The position numbers and the translations under genes are program-made. A DNA stretch of 64,000 bases from Actinomycetospora callitridis. Its GTDB lineage: Bacteria > Actinomycetota > Actinomycetes > Mycobacteriales > Pseudonocardiaceae. The DNA lies in the NCBI RefSeq assembly GCF_028737265.1, contig NZ_JAQZAK010000014.1, positions 1-64,000 of the forward strand. Direction: 5' to 3'. Below the pieces are notes generated by a model, which searched no databases, was not told the DNA's origin, and saw only the letters and a list, made by a program, of their open reading frames with translations. Shown in pieces: positions 30,985 to 39,372 of the stretch (positions are counted from its first letter, which is position 1; each line of letters starts with the position of its first letter).

Positions 30985-31808
30985 CAGGACTCCTTGTCGG
31001 TTGACTCGCCCCACCACACGACCGCCGCCCCCGTGCCCCACACCGGGCCGTAGGCCAGGACCTCGCCCGGGCCGTCGACCACCCCGGCACCGTCGAGGAA
31101 CGCGAACGCGCGGAACTGGCTGTCGGCCTGCGCCGCCGCGGCGTACTGCGGGCTCATGGCGAGGACCTCGTCGCGGTCGCCGGCCCGGATCGCGTCCAGG
31201 ACCTTGCGGTTCCAGCGGTCGTGGGCGTCCTCGACGCGGTCCTCCGCGGGGGTGATCCAGCGCCCCGTGAGCCCGGAGGACAGCCCGCTGACGGCGACGA
31301 CGCCGAGCGTCCGGCCCAGGTCGCGCGCGGCCCGCACCCCGGCCGCCGCGACCTCCGCCATCGCCGAGGGCTCGGCGTAGAGGTTGCACGAGACCAGCGC
31401 CCAGCGGCCCTGCCCGTGCGGGTCGAGCAGCCGCGAGGCGACGATCGTGCCGGTGTCGACGGGGAAGCCCTCGTAGAGCGTGCGGCGGGCCTGCATGCCG
31501 GCGGCGTCGATCGCGTCGGCCCAGCGGTGGGCGAGGTCGGTGTCGATCGCCAGGTCGTGGTCGAGGTGCCCGTAGTCGTAGCGGTACCAGTTCTCGTCGG
31601 TCCGCCGTCCCCGCAGCCGGGCGTCGCACTGCACCTGGTGCCCGAGCACCGTGAACCACTGCGTCGAGAGCAGCAGGACGGTGTCGACGCCGGCGGCGCG
31701 CAGGCGGTCGCCGACGGTGCGGGTGGCGCGCGCCAGCTCGGCCCAGCTCGGGGCCGGGTCGCCGGCCAGCAGGTGGGGCATGGCGGGGACGAGCGCGGCG
31801 GGGGTCAC
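30984..31808 (-). CDS. amnA: 2-aminophenol 1,6-dioxygenase alpha subunit-like protein
   Basis: A protein of 274 residues of the class III extradiol (LigB-like) fold. DTVLLLSTQWFTVLGHQVQC, TDENWYRYDYG, GFPVDTGTIVASRL, VSCNLYAE and the end LAYGPVWGTGAAVVWW parallel the alpha subunits of aminophenol dioxygenases. In that family the alpha chain has lost the iron ligands and is structural; here STQW replaces the first ligand His motif, in agreement. GTG 31808 overlaps the AmnB-like stop (GTGA). The gene name is by resemblance; a related extradiol enzyme for another amino- or chloro-phenol is possible. Confidence 0.82.
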   Translation of the reverse strand: MTPAALVPAMPHLLAGDPAPSWAELARATRTVGDRLRAAGVDTVLLLSTQWFTVLGHQVQCDARLRGRRTDENWYRYDYGHLDHDLAIDTDLAHRWADAIDAAGMQARRTLYEGFPVDTGTIVASRLLDPHGQGRWALVSCNLYAEPSAMAEVAAAGVRAARDLGRTLGVVAVSGLSSGLTGRWITPAEDRVEDAHDRWNRKVLDAIRAGDRDEVLAMSPQYAAAAQADSQFRAFAFLDGAGVVDGPGEVLAYGPVWGTGAAVVWWGESTDKES

Positions 31809-32785
31809 GGGACCCACTCCACGACGGCGTTGCCGGTCGCGATCACGGTGCCGTAGGCCAGGACGTCGCCGGCGATGTCGGGCCAGCCCATGGCGGCGAG
31901 CAGCCACGTGAGGCTGCCGGCCTTGGTCTCCGACGACGTCGCCTCGATGTGCTTCGGGACGGCGTCCTTGAGCCGCGACGTCGGGCCCTCGCGGATGGTC
32001 TGCAGCAGCTCCATGTCGCCCGCGTACTGCGCATGGTTGAACGGGCGCTCGGCGCTCATGTCCTCGGGGAGCTCCGGCTCGGTGTCCCAGTGCAGGTGCG
32101 ACAGCGAGTTCGACCCCAGCAGCACCGCGCGACGGCCGGTGCGCTCGATCGCGCGGCGGGTGGCGGCGCCGAGGGTCTCCATCTCGGCGAGGGAGGCGTC
32201 GGAGTAGTAGTACGGGTTGTTGTTGGCCGAGAGCGACACGACCGGCAGGTCCCACTCGGGGTTCGCCAGGTGCAGCGCGCCGATCGTCGCGTAGTCGACG
32301 CGGACGCCGTCCTCGCGCAGCGCGCTGGTCACGAGGCCGGCGCGGTCGCCCTCCTCGACGATCGCCTCGGCGAGCTCCACGTCGGTGCGGAAGTCGTAGT
32401 GGTACCGGAACAGGTGCGGGAAGATCGGCTCGACGGAGATCCCGCGCGGGTTCGGGACGCAGTTGACGTGGTGACCGACCATCGTGATCCAGTGCGGCGC
32501 GTGCACCACGAGCACGTCGGGGCGGTGGGCGCGCAGCCGCCGGCGCAGCTCCTCGTAGCCCCAGCGCAGGACCTCCCAGCCGCCCGTCGAGCGGGGCTCG
32601 TTCTGCGGCGGGTTCTCCGCGTACACGAGGTGCGGAGGGTGGGGCGCGAGGTAGCCCGCGACGATGCCGGCCTTCTGCTCGCCCGACGCAGGGGCCGGCG
32701 CGGGAGCCGGGACGGCCGGCGTCCCCGCCGCGCGCCGCGCACCGGACCGGCTGCTGCCGGCCGGGACCTGGAAGACGCGGGCCAT
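31805..32785 (-). CDS. amnB: 2-aminophenol 1,6-dioxygenase beta (catalytic) subunit with N-terminal extension
   Basis: A protein of 326 residues. After residue about 38 it follows the AmnB family closely: AGYLAPHPPHLVYAENPPQ, NEPRSTGGWEVLRWGYEEL, VVHAPHWITMVGHHVNCVP, SANNNPYYYSDASLAEME and VLAYGTVIATGNAVVEW. The His in APHPPH, the His in HAPHW and a downstream Glu fit the 2-His-1-Glu iron site. It opens the ring of 2-aminophenol (or catechol) between C1 and C6. The first about 38 residues are extra: MARVFQVPAGSSRSGARRA, then a Pro/Ala-rich linker, like a microcompartment encapsulation peptide. It is the first gene of the operon. Confidence 0.85.
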   Translation of the reverse strand: MARVFQVPAGSSRSGARRAAGTPAVPAPAPAPASGEQKAGIVAGYLAPHPPHLVYAENPPQNEPRSTGGWEVLRWGYEELRRRLRAHRPDVLVVHAPHWITMVGHHVNCVPNPRGISVEPIFPHLFRYHYDFRTDVELAEAIVEEGDRAGLVTSALREDGVRVDYATIGALHLANPEWDLPVVSLSANNNPYYYSDASLAEMETLGAATRRAIERTGRRAVLLGSNSLSHLHWDTEPELPEDMSAERPFNHAQYAGDMELLQTIREGPTSRLKDAVPKHIEATSSETKAGSLTWLLAAMGWPDIAGDVLAYGTVIATGNAVVEWVP

Positions 32786-32828
32786 GCCGGCGGACGCTAG
32801 GGCGGGCGGGCGACCCGGACCCAGCGTC

Positions 32829-32849
32829 GTGTCCCGCAGGGCTGGACAC
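32829..32849. promoter_or_regulatory. Inverted repeat GTGTCC-N9-GGACAC between amnB and iclR
   Basis: GTGTCC (32829-32834) and GGACAC (32844-32849) are exact reverse complements with a 9-bp spacer. A further TGGACA half-site is at 32859-32864. They lie in the 78-bp divergent space between the dioxygenase operon and the IclR regulator gene. This is a likely binding site for that regulator; the assignment is from position. Confidence 0.5.
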
Positions 32850-32863
32850 GGCGAGGACTGGAC

Positions 32864-33727
32864 ATGGCTGCCTGTGCTGCGGAAACTCGGCCGATGGTGT
32901 CCGCGGTCGGCAAGGCGGCCGCCCTGTTGCGCGCCTTCGACCCGGGCGTGGACGTGCTGTCCACCCGCGCGCTGGCCGCCCGCACCGGCATCCCCCGCTC
33001 GACGGTGCACGTGCTCGCCACGACGCTCGCGACCGAGGGGCTGCTCGAGACCGTGCCCGGCCGCGGCTGGCGGCTGGGCCCGCTGCTCGTGGGCCTGGCC
33101 GGCCAGATCATCGAGCGCACCGGGCTCGTCGCCGCCGTCGAGGGCGCCCTGGGCGGGCTGCTGCGCCATGCAGGCCAGGAGGTCCACGTCGGGCAGCTCG
33201 TCGGCGGCTGGGTCGTCTACCTGCACCGCGAGGCCGGGCCGGACTCGATGGGCCGGGCGACGATGGACAACCGCGTCGGCCTGCGCGCGCCGGCATGGCG
33301 GGGCGGCTGCGGCAAGGCGGCGCTGGCTCGGCTCGCGCCCGCGGAGGTCGACGAGCGGATCGCGCGGCTGTGCCGCGACGAGGGCCTGGACCCGCCCGAC
33401 CCGACGCTGCTCGCCGACGAGCTCGCCGCCGCCCGGGAGGCCGGCTACCTGGTCTCGTCGTCGTTCCAGGCGGGCCGGACGTCGGTGGCCGCCGCGGTCG
33501 TCGACGGCGACGCCCGCCCGCTCGGTGGGCTCTCGGTGGCCGGCCCGACGCGTCTGTTCACGCGGGCCGTGCTGGGCCGCACCGTGGAGGACGTGGTCGC
33601 CGCCGCGGGCCGGGCCCGGCTCACGGTGTGCACACCGGGGGCGAGGTCGGTCGCGGTGCCCGCACCGCGGCGGAGTCCGATCACCAGTCCCACAGAGCGG
33701 AACGCGGTGGTTCCACCCCGGCGCTGA
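32864..33727 (+). CDS. IclR-family regulator of the aromatic/BMC cluster
   Basis: A protein of 287 residues. The winged helix is at about 12-75 (SAVGKAAALLRAF, LAARTGIPRSTVHVLATTLA, EGLLETVPGRGWRLGPLL). The effector domain follows (GQEVHVGQLVGGWVVYLHRE, APAWRGGCGKAALARLAPAE, GGLSVAGPTRLF). IclR proteins commonly control aromatic catabolic operons. It is divergent from amnB and only 19 nt ahead of the acetaldehyde dehydrogenase gene, so it probably controls both operons. ATG 32864 with GAGGA upstream; ATG 32894 is an alternative. The last about 35 residues are a Pro/Arg-rich tail. Confidence 0.88.
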   Translation: MAACAAETRPMVSAVGKAAALLRAFDPGVDVLSTRALAARTGIPRSTVHVLATTLATEGLLETVPGRGWRLGPLLVGLAGQIIERTGLVAAVEGALGGLLRHAGQEVHVGQLVGGWVVYLHREAGPDSMGRATMDNRVGLRAPAWRGGCGKAALARLAPAEVDERIARLCRDEGLDPPDPTLLADELAAAREAGYLVSSSFQAGRTSVAAAVVDGDARPLGGLSVAGPTRLFTRAVLGRTVEDVVAAAGRARLTVCTPGARSVAVPAPRRSPITSPTERNAVVPPRR

Positions 33728-33746
33728 GCGGTGCCAGAGTGCTGGC

Positions 33747-34667
33747 ATGAGCTCTGGCATGAGTGCGCCCGCGAAGGTCCCCGCCGCGATCGTCGGCCCG
33801 GGCAACATCGGCACCGACCTCCTGGCCAAGCTCGCGCGCAGCGCGCGCATCGAGGTCACCGCGATGGTCGGCGTCGTCGAGTCCGAGGGGCTGGAGCGGG
33901 CCCGGGCGATGGGCGTGGCCGCCTCGTCCGAGGGCGTCGACTGGCTCCTGCGCCTGGACCCGTTGCCCCGCATCGTCTTCGAGGCCACCTCGGCGAAGGC
34001 GCACGCGGCGAACGCGCCCCGCTACGCCGAGGCCGGCATCCGCGCGATCGACCTGACGCCCGCGCACCTCGGACCGATGGTGTGTCCGGCGGTGAACATG
34101 CCCGACCACCTCGACGCCCCGAACGTCAACATGATCACCTGCGGCGGCCAGGCGACGATCCCGATCGTCGCGGCGGTCTCGCAGGTGGCGACGGTGGACT
34201 ACGCCGAGATCGTCGCGTCGGCGGCGTCGCGCTCGGCGGGTCCGGGCACGCGCGCCAACATCGACGAGTTCACCGAGACCACGGCGAAGGCCGTCGAGGA
34301 GGTCGGGGGTGCGGCGAAGGGCAAGGCGATCATCATCCTGAACCCCGTCGAGCCGCCGATGATCATGCGCGACACGGTGTTCTGCTCGCTGCCGCCCGAC
34401 GCCGACACCGACGCGGTGGCCGCCTCGGTGCACGCGATGGTCGCCCGCGTCCAGCAGTACGTCCCGGGCTACGCGATGCGCGCCGAGCCGCAGTTCGACC
34501 CACCCACCGACAAATGGGGTGGGCGCGGGCGCGTGGCGGTGTTCCTCGAGGTCAAGGGCAACGGCGACTTCCTGCCGGAGTACGCAGGCAACCTCGACAT
34601 CATGACGGCCGCCGCGGCGCAGGTCGGCGAGCTGGTGGCGGCGGAGATGACGGAGGCAGCGGCATGA
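33747..34667 (+). CDS. Acylating acetaldehyde dehydrogenase
   Basis: A protein of 306 residues of the DmpF/MhpF/BphJ family. The NAD-binding motif is AAIVGPGNIGTDLLAK, the catalytic Cys lies in NMITCGGQATIPI, and IILNPVEPPMIMRDTVFC and MRAEPQFDPP are family marks. It turns acetaldehyde plus CoA and NAD+ into acetyl-CoA. In the family it forms a channelling complex with the aldolase encoded next (ATGA overlap), so toxic acetaldehyde is not released. Two in-frame ATGs (33747, 33759) lie in a tandem TGGCATGAG repeat; the first is used. Confidence 0.95.
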   Translation: MSSGMSAPAKVPAAIVGPGNIGTDLLAKLARSARIEVTAMVGVVESEGLERARAMGVAASSEGVDWLLRLDPLPRIVFEATSAKAHAANAPRYAEAGIRAIDLTPAHLGPMVCPAVNMPDHLDAPNVNMITCGGQATIPIVAAVSQVATVDYAEIVASAASRSAGPGTRANIDEFTETTAKAVEEVGGAAKGKAIIILNPVEPPMIMRDTVFCSLPPDADTDAVAASVHAMVARVQQYVPGYAMRAEPQFDPPTDKWGGRGRVAVFLEVKGNGDFLPEYAGNLDIMTAAAAQVGELVAAEMTEAAA

Positions 34668-35713
34668 GCGAGCGCGCGGGAGCACGACCCGGAATCCGGC
34701 ACGACGTCCGGATCACCGACACGACGCTGCGCGACGGCAGCCACGCCCAGGCCCACCAGTTCACCGAGGAGCAGGTACGCGACACCGTCCGCGCCCTGGA
34801 CCGGGCCGGGGTCGAGGTCATCGAGGTGACCCACGGCGACGGGCTGGGCGGGTCGAGCTTCAACTACGGCTTCTCGCACACCGACGAGCTCAAGCTCATC
34901 GCGGCGGCCCGCGAGGAGGCCACCCAGGCCCGGATCGCGGTGCTGCTCGTGCCCGGCATCGGCACCGTCGACGATCTGCGCCGCGCCCACGACGCCGGCG
35001 CCGAGATCGTGCGCGTCGCCACCCACTGCACCGAGGCCGACGTCAGCCCGCAGCACTTCGGGGTGGCCCGCGACCTCGGCATGGAGACCGTCGGGTTCCT
35101 CATGATGGCCCACCGCACGTCGCCGGAGGACCTCGCCAAGCAGGCCCGGATCATGGTCGACGCCGGCTGCCAGTGCCCGTACGTCACCGACTCCGCCGGC
35201 GCGCTGCTCATGCACGACGCCCGCGCACGTTTCGAGGCCCTGCTCGCCGAGGTCGGCGACGAGGCCTGGGTCGGCTACCACGGCCACCAGAACCTCTCCC
35301 TCGGCGTCGCGAACTCCGTGATCGCCGCCGAGGTCGGGGTCAAGGAGATCGACGGCTCGCTGTGCGCCCTGGGTGCCGGGTCGGGGAACTCGCCCACCGA
35401 GGTGATCGCCGCGGTGTTCGACCGGATGGGCATCGAGACCGGGCTCGACGTCACCGCGCTGCTCGACGCCGCCGAGGACGTCGTCCGCCCCTACCTGCAC
35501 CGCTGGCCCAAGATGGACCGCAACGCCATCACCCAGGGCTGGGCGGGCGTCTACTCGAGCTTCCTGCTCCACGCCGAGCACGCCGGCGAGCGCTACAAGG
35601 TCCCCGTCCCCGACATCCTGCGCCGCTGCGGCGAGCTCGGCCTCGTCGGCGGACAGGAAGACATGATCATCGACATCGCCCTCGAGCTGGCGCGCGAGCG
35701 GGAGCAGGGCTGA
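34664..35713 (+). CDS. 4-hydroxy-2-oxovalerate aldolase
   Basis: A protein of 349 residues of the DmpG/MhpE/BphI family. It has RITDTTLRDGSHAQAHQF with the metal Asp and catalytic Arg, EVTHGDGLGGSSFNYGFS, YVTDSAGALLM, and the metal-binding GYHGHQNLSLGVANS. The C-terminal communication domain is WAGVYSSFLLHAEHA. It cleaves 4-hydroxy-2-oxovalerate to pyruvate and acetaldehyde and passes the aldehyde to the dehydrogenase encoded just before it. Last carbon-chain step of the meta-cleavage pathway. Confidence 0.95.
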   Translation: MSERAGARPGIRHDVRITDTTLRDGSHAQAHQFTEEQVRDTVRALDRAGVEVIEVTHGDGLGGSSFNYGFSHTDELKLIAAAREEATQARIAVLLVPGIGTVDDLRRAHDAGAEIVRVATHCTEADVSPQHFGVARDLGMETVGFLMMAHRTSPEDLAKQARIMVDAGCQCPYVTDSAGALLMHDARARFEALLAEVGDEAWVGYHGHQNLSLGVANSVIAAEVGVKEIDGSLCALGAGSGNSPTEVIAAVFDRMGIETGLDVTALLDAAEDVVRPYLHRWPKMDRNAITQGWAGVYSSFLLHAEHAGERYKVPVPDILRRCGELGLVGGQEDMIIDIALELAREREQG

Positions 35714-35715
35714 GC

Positions 35716-36117
35716 GTGCCGGTCCTGGAGGTCCATCTCGTCGAGGGCGACCACGCCCCTGCGGCGATCGCCCGCCTGCTGGAGGCCGCGAGCCGTCGCT
35801 ACGCCGAGGTGCTGGAGTCGCCGCTCGAGCGCATCCGGGCCTACGCGACGCTGCACCCGCGCGAGCACTGGGCGGTCGGCGGCGCGACGGGTGGCGCGCC
35901 GGCGCCGTACTTCACCGCGATCGTCCTCGAGGGCCGGCCGGTCGAGCAGCGTCACCGTCTCCTCGCCGACCTGACCGACCTGCTCGTCGACGTCCTCGGC
36001 GCGACCCGGTCGCGGGTGCGGGGGCGGATCATCCAGGTCCCGCCCGACGACTGGGCCATCGGGGGCGTACCCGCCTCCGGGGCGCGGCGGGACGAGATCG
36101 CCGCACGAGGGAGATGA
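35716..36117 (+). CDS. Tautomerase-superfamily protein
   Basis: A protein of 133 residues; after the GTG start the mature N-terminus would be Pro-Val-Leu-Glu, giving the catalytic Pro1 of the tautomerase superfamily. It is twice the length of 4-oxalocrotonate tautomerase subunits and shows two beta-alpha-beta halves (PVLEVHLVEGDHAPAAIARL; PYFTAIVLEGRPVEQRHRLL). The end, RGRIIQVPPDDWAIGGVP, resembles other tautomerases. A ketonisation of 2-hydroxymuconate or a related dienol fits its place two bases after the aldolase gene. Confidence 0.8.
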   Translation: MPVLEVHLVEGDHAPAAIARLLEAASRRYAEVLESPLERIRAYATLHPREHWAVGGATGGAPAPYFTAIVLEGRPVEQRHRLLADLTDLLVDVLGATRSRVRGRIIQVPPDDWAIGGVPASGARRDEIAARGR

Positions 36118-37787
36118 CCGGCCGCGAGCGCGGCGCCGCACCCCGGCGCGCGCTCGACAGCGGTCGCGAGTCCTTCCGCCGGCGGCGGTGGCAGGAGGCC
36201 TACGCCGAGCTGTCGCGCGCCGACGACGAGGCCGGACTCGGGACCGCGGATCTCGAACGGCTCGCCACGGCCGCCTACCTCACCGGCCGGGACGGGGTGT
36301 GCGACGCACTCCGGGAGCGTGGTCATCGGGAGTGCCTGGGCCGCGGCGAGGAGGTCGCGGCCGCCCGGTGCGCGTTCTGGCTCGGCTTCGGTCTGCTGCT
36401 CCGCGGCGAGGAGATCCGGGCCGGCGGGTGGCTGGGTCGCGCGCACCGGGTGCTGGACGCGGGCCGGTACGACTGCCCCGAACAGGGCTATCTGCTCGTG
36501 CCGGTCGCGATCGCGCAGCTGGGCGCGGGTGATCCCGCGGCGGCGACTGCCACGTATGAACGGGTCGGCGGGCTCGGCGAGCGCTTCGGCGACCCGGACC
36601 TGTGCGCCTTCGGACGACTCGGGCGGGGCGAGGCGCAGGCCGCGGCGGGCAGGTTCCCCGAGGCCGCGGCGTTGTTCGATGAGGTGATGGTCGCCGCCAC
36701 GGCGGACGAGCTGTCGCCCGTCGTCGCCGGCATCGCCTACTGCGCGGTGATCCAGGCCTGCCAGGAGATCCTCGACCTCCGGCGGGCCCGGGCGTGGACC
36801 TCGGCGCTGACGCAGTGGTGCGCCGCCCAGCCCGACCTGGTCCCCTTCCGGGGCCAGTGCCTGGTCCACCGGGCCGAGATCCTGGTGCTCCAGGGGGCCT
36901 GGTCGGAGGCCGCCGCGGCGGCCGGTCAGGCCTGCGAGCGCCTCGCCGCCCCCTCGGATCGCCACGAGGCCGAGCCGTCCGGGCACCCGGCGGCGGGCGG
37001 GGCGTTCTACCAGGTCGCCGAGCTGCACCGGTTGCACGGGCGTGTCACCGAGGCGGAAGCGGCCTATCGCGAGTGCGCCCGGTGGGGCCGTCAGCCCCAG
37101 CCCGGGCTGGCGCTCTTGCGACTCGCCCAGGGCCGGGGCGACGTGGCGGGCGCGGCGCTGCGGCGTGCGCTCGCGGAGGCCCCCGCCCCCGACCGGCCCG
37201 CGCTGCTGGCCGCGCACGTCGAGGTCCTCCTGGCGGCCGGCGTCACCCCGTCGGCCCGCGCCGCGGCGGACGAGCTGGCCGTGCTCGCCGGACGGTCGGA
37301 CGTCGAGCTGCTGCGGGCGATGGCGGCCCAGGCGGCGGGAGCCGTCCTGCGCGCGGAGGGCCGGCCGGTGGACGCGCTGGCCACCCTGCGCGCGGCCTGG
37401 CGTGAGTGGCAGCAGCTCGACGTCCCCTACCACGCGGCCCGGGTCCGGGTGCTCCTCGCGATGACCTGCCGGGACCTCGGTGACGACGACGCTGCGGAGA
37501 TGGAGCTCGACGCCGCCCGGCGTGTCTTCGCTGCGCTCGGTGCCGCGCCCGACCTCGCCCGGGTGGCCGTGCTGACCCGCGCGGTGGACCCGGTGGGCGG
37601 CCTGACCGACCGCGAGGTGCAGGTCCTCCGCCTCGTGGCGACCGGCCGGACCAACCGCGTCATCGCCGCGGACCTGGTCCTCAGTGAGAAGACCGTCGCC
37701 CGGCACCTCGCCAACATCTTCGCCAAGGTCGGCGTGTCCTCCCGCGCAGCGGCGACGGCCTACGCCTACGAGCACGGGCTCGTGTAG
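36114..37787 (+). CDS. LuxR-family regulator with TPR-like N-terminus
   Basis: A protein of 557 residues. No Walker A is seen. The first about 480 residues are Ala-rich helical repeats (ALDSGRESFRRRRWQEAYAE, EAAALFDEVMVAATADE) and the C-terminus is a LuxR helix-turn-helix (LTDREVQVLRLVATGRTNRV, SEKTVARHLANIFAKVGVSS). It starts inside the tautomerase stop (ATGA) and so is cotranscribed with the acetaldehyde/aldolase operon. It is a second candidate regulator of the catabolic cluster. Confidence 0.85.
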   Translation: MTGRERGAAPRRALDSGRESFRRRRWQEAYAELSRADDEAGLGTADLERLATAAYLTGRDGVCDALRERGHRECLGRGEEVAAARCAFWLGFGLLLRGEEIRAGGWLGRAHRVLDAGRYDCPEQGYLLVPVAIAQLGAGDPAAATATYERVGGLGERFGDPDLCAFGRLGRGEAQAAAGRFPEAAALFDEVMVAATADELSPVVAGIAYCAVIQACQEILDLRRARAWTSALTQWCAAQPDLVPFRGQCLVHRAEILVLQGAWSEAAAAAGQACERLAAPSDRHEAEPSGHPAAGGAFYQVAELHRLHGRVTEAEAAYRECARWGRQPQPGLALLRLAQGRGDVAGAALRRALAEAPAPDRPALLAAHVEVLLAAGVTPSARAAADELAVLAGRSDVELLRAMAAQAAGAVLRAEGRPVDALATLRAAWREWQQLDVPYHAARVRVLLAMTCRDLGDDDAAEMELDAARRVFAALGAAPDLARVAVLTRAVDPVGGLTDREVQVLRLVATGRTNRVIAADLVLSEKTVARHLANIFAKVGVSSRAAATAYAYEHGLV

Positions 37788-37909
37788 CCGCTGCACAGAA
37801 CGGCCCACGCCACCCCCGCACGGCCTGCACATCCCGCCCGATGCGGCGGCGTGCCCGTCGTTCCTACCGTCGCGGAGTCCCCGGTCGCCCGCGTCGAGGT
37901 GAGGCATCG

Positions 37910-39337
37910 ATGTCACCACCCACACCCACTGCCCTGAGCACGACCCCGCTCGACGAGGTCGTGGAGCGGCTCCGCGCACAGCTGCGCGGCGCGCTGCTCC
38001 GTCCGGGAGACGACGGCTTCGGGGACGCGACCGTGCTCTGGAACGGGATGATCGCCAAGACGCCGGCCCTGGTCGTGCGCCCGACCGGGACCGCCGACGT
38101 CGTCGCCGCGGTCGACGCCGCCCGCGAGCACGGGCTCGCGCTCTCGGTCCGGGGCGGGGGCCACCACATCGCCGGCACGGCGCTCGTCGACGGCGGGCTG
38201 ACCCTCGACATGTCGGCCCTGCGCGGGATCGACGTCGACCCGGTGGCCCGCACAGCGACGGTGCAGCCCGGATGCGTGCTCGGCGAGGTCGACCGCGAGA
38301 CCCAGCTGCACGGACTCGCGACCCCGCTCGGCTTCATCTCGGAGGTGGGAGTGGCGGGGCTGACGCTCGGCGGCGGCATGGGCTACCTGAGCCGGCGGTT
38401 CGGGTGGACGGTGGACAACCTCCTCGAGGTCGAGATCGTCACGGCCGACGGCCGGGTCCGGCGCGCGAGCCGGGACGAGTCTCCCGACCTGTTCTGGGCG
38501 GTCCGCGGGGCCGGTGCCAACCTCGGCGTCGTCACCTCGTTCACCTTCCGGCTGCATCAGGTCGGGCCGATCGTCCACGGCGGGCTCATCCTGTGGCCGT
38601 TCGACCGGGCCGACGACGTCCTCCGCGCGTACCGCACGATCGCCGCCGAGGCTCCCCGGGAGCTCAGCGTCTGGATGCTGATGCTGCACGCCCCGCCGGC
38701 CCCGTTCGTCCCCGAGCCGTGGCACGGCCGGAAGGTCTGCGCCATGGTCGTCTGCTTCAGCGGCGCCCCCGAGGACGCGGACGCGGCGCTCGCACCCCTC
38801 CGGGCGGTGCCCGACCCGGTCGTCGACCTGGTCGGGCCGATGCCCTACACCGAGGTGCAGTCCTACCTCGACGACGGCGAGCCCAAGGGCCACCACTACT
38901 ACTGGAAGAACGAGTTCGTGGCCGAGCTGTCCGACGACCTGCTCAGGGCGACACGGGACCTGTTCGCGGAGTGTCCGATCCCGGAGGCCGAGATCGGTTT
39001 CCTCCACCTCGGCGGAGCCATCGGCGACCACGCGGGAGACGACGGCGCGGTCGGCAACCGCGATGCCCGCTTCGTCTTCGCGATCACGGGCATGTGGGAG
39101 CCGGGCCACCCGGGCGCGGAGGGGTTCCCCGGCTGGGTGCGGACCGGGTGGGAGCGCGTCCGACCGTTCTCGACCGGTGGGAACTACGTGAACTTCCAGA
39201 CCGCCGACGAGGGCGACGACAGGGTGCGGGCGACCTACGGTCCCCGGTACGACCGGCTGGCCCGCATCAAGGAGACCTACGACCGGGACAACGTGTTCCG
39301 GTCCAACCGCAACGTCGCTCCCCGTCGACCGAACTGA
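37910..39337 (+). CDS. FAD-linked oxidase, berberine-bridge-enzyme type
   Basis: A protein of 475 residues. The PCMH-type FAD domain has TADVVAAVDAAREHGLALSV, then RGGGHHIAGTALVDGG with a His positioned for covalent FAD, and LTLGGGMGYLSRRFGWTVDN. The C-terminal BBE motif is YVNFQTADEG and later RDNVFRSNRNVAP. Such enzymes oxidise sugars, alkaloids or phenolics with O2; the substrate is unknown. ATG 37910 follows GAGGTGAGG. It is monocistronic, 122 nt after the LuxR gene. Confidence 0.88.
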   Translation: MSPPTPTALSTTPLDEVVERLRAQLRGALLRPGDDGFGDATVLWNGMIAKTPALVVRPTGTADVVAAVDAAREHGLALSVRGGGHHIAGTALVDGGLTLDMSALRGIDVDPVARTATVQPGCVLGEVDRETQLHGLATPLGFISEVGVAGLTLGGGMGYLSRRFGWTVDNLLEVEIVTADGRVRRASRDESPDLFWAVRGAGANLGVVTSFTFRLHQVGPIVHGGLILWPFDRADDVLRAYRTIAAEAPRELSVWMLMLHAPPAPFVPEPWHGRKVCAMVVCFSGAPEDADAALAPLRAVPDPVVDLVGPMPYTEVQSYLDDGEPKGHHYYWKNEFVAELSDDLLRATRDLFAECPIPEAEIGFLHLGGAIGDHAGDDGAVGNRDARFVFAITGMWEPGHPGAEGFPGWVRTGWERVRPFSTGGNYVNFQTADEGDDRVRATYGPRYDRLARIKETYDRDNVFRSNRNVAPRRPN

Positions 39338-39353
39338 GCTTCATACCTTGTGC

Positions 39354-39363
39354 GGCATATGCC
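39354..39363. promoter_or_regulatory. GGCATATGCC palindrome before ArsR gene
   Basis: A perfect 10-bp palindrome lies 10 bases before the ArsR-type start codon, in an AT-richer patch. It is a plausible autoregulatory operator for that repressor. Confidence 0.4.
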
Positions 39364-39372
39364 CTACGAGGC

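Noticed and set aside
30984..32785. Annotation as protocatechuate 4,5-dioxygenase LigAB
   Set aside because: Same superfamily, but both chains are about 270-330 residues and follow aminophenol dioxygenase AmnA/AmnB segments; a small LigA-type alpha chain is not present.
33699..33714. GGAAC-N6-GTTCC as an internal promoter operator for the acetaldehyde dehydrogenase gene
   Set aside because: It lies inside the IclR coding end, and the 19-nt gap favours one transcript; kept only as a motif comparison.
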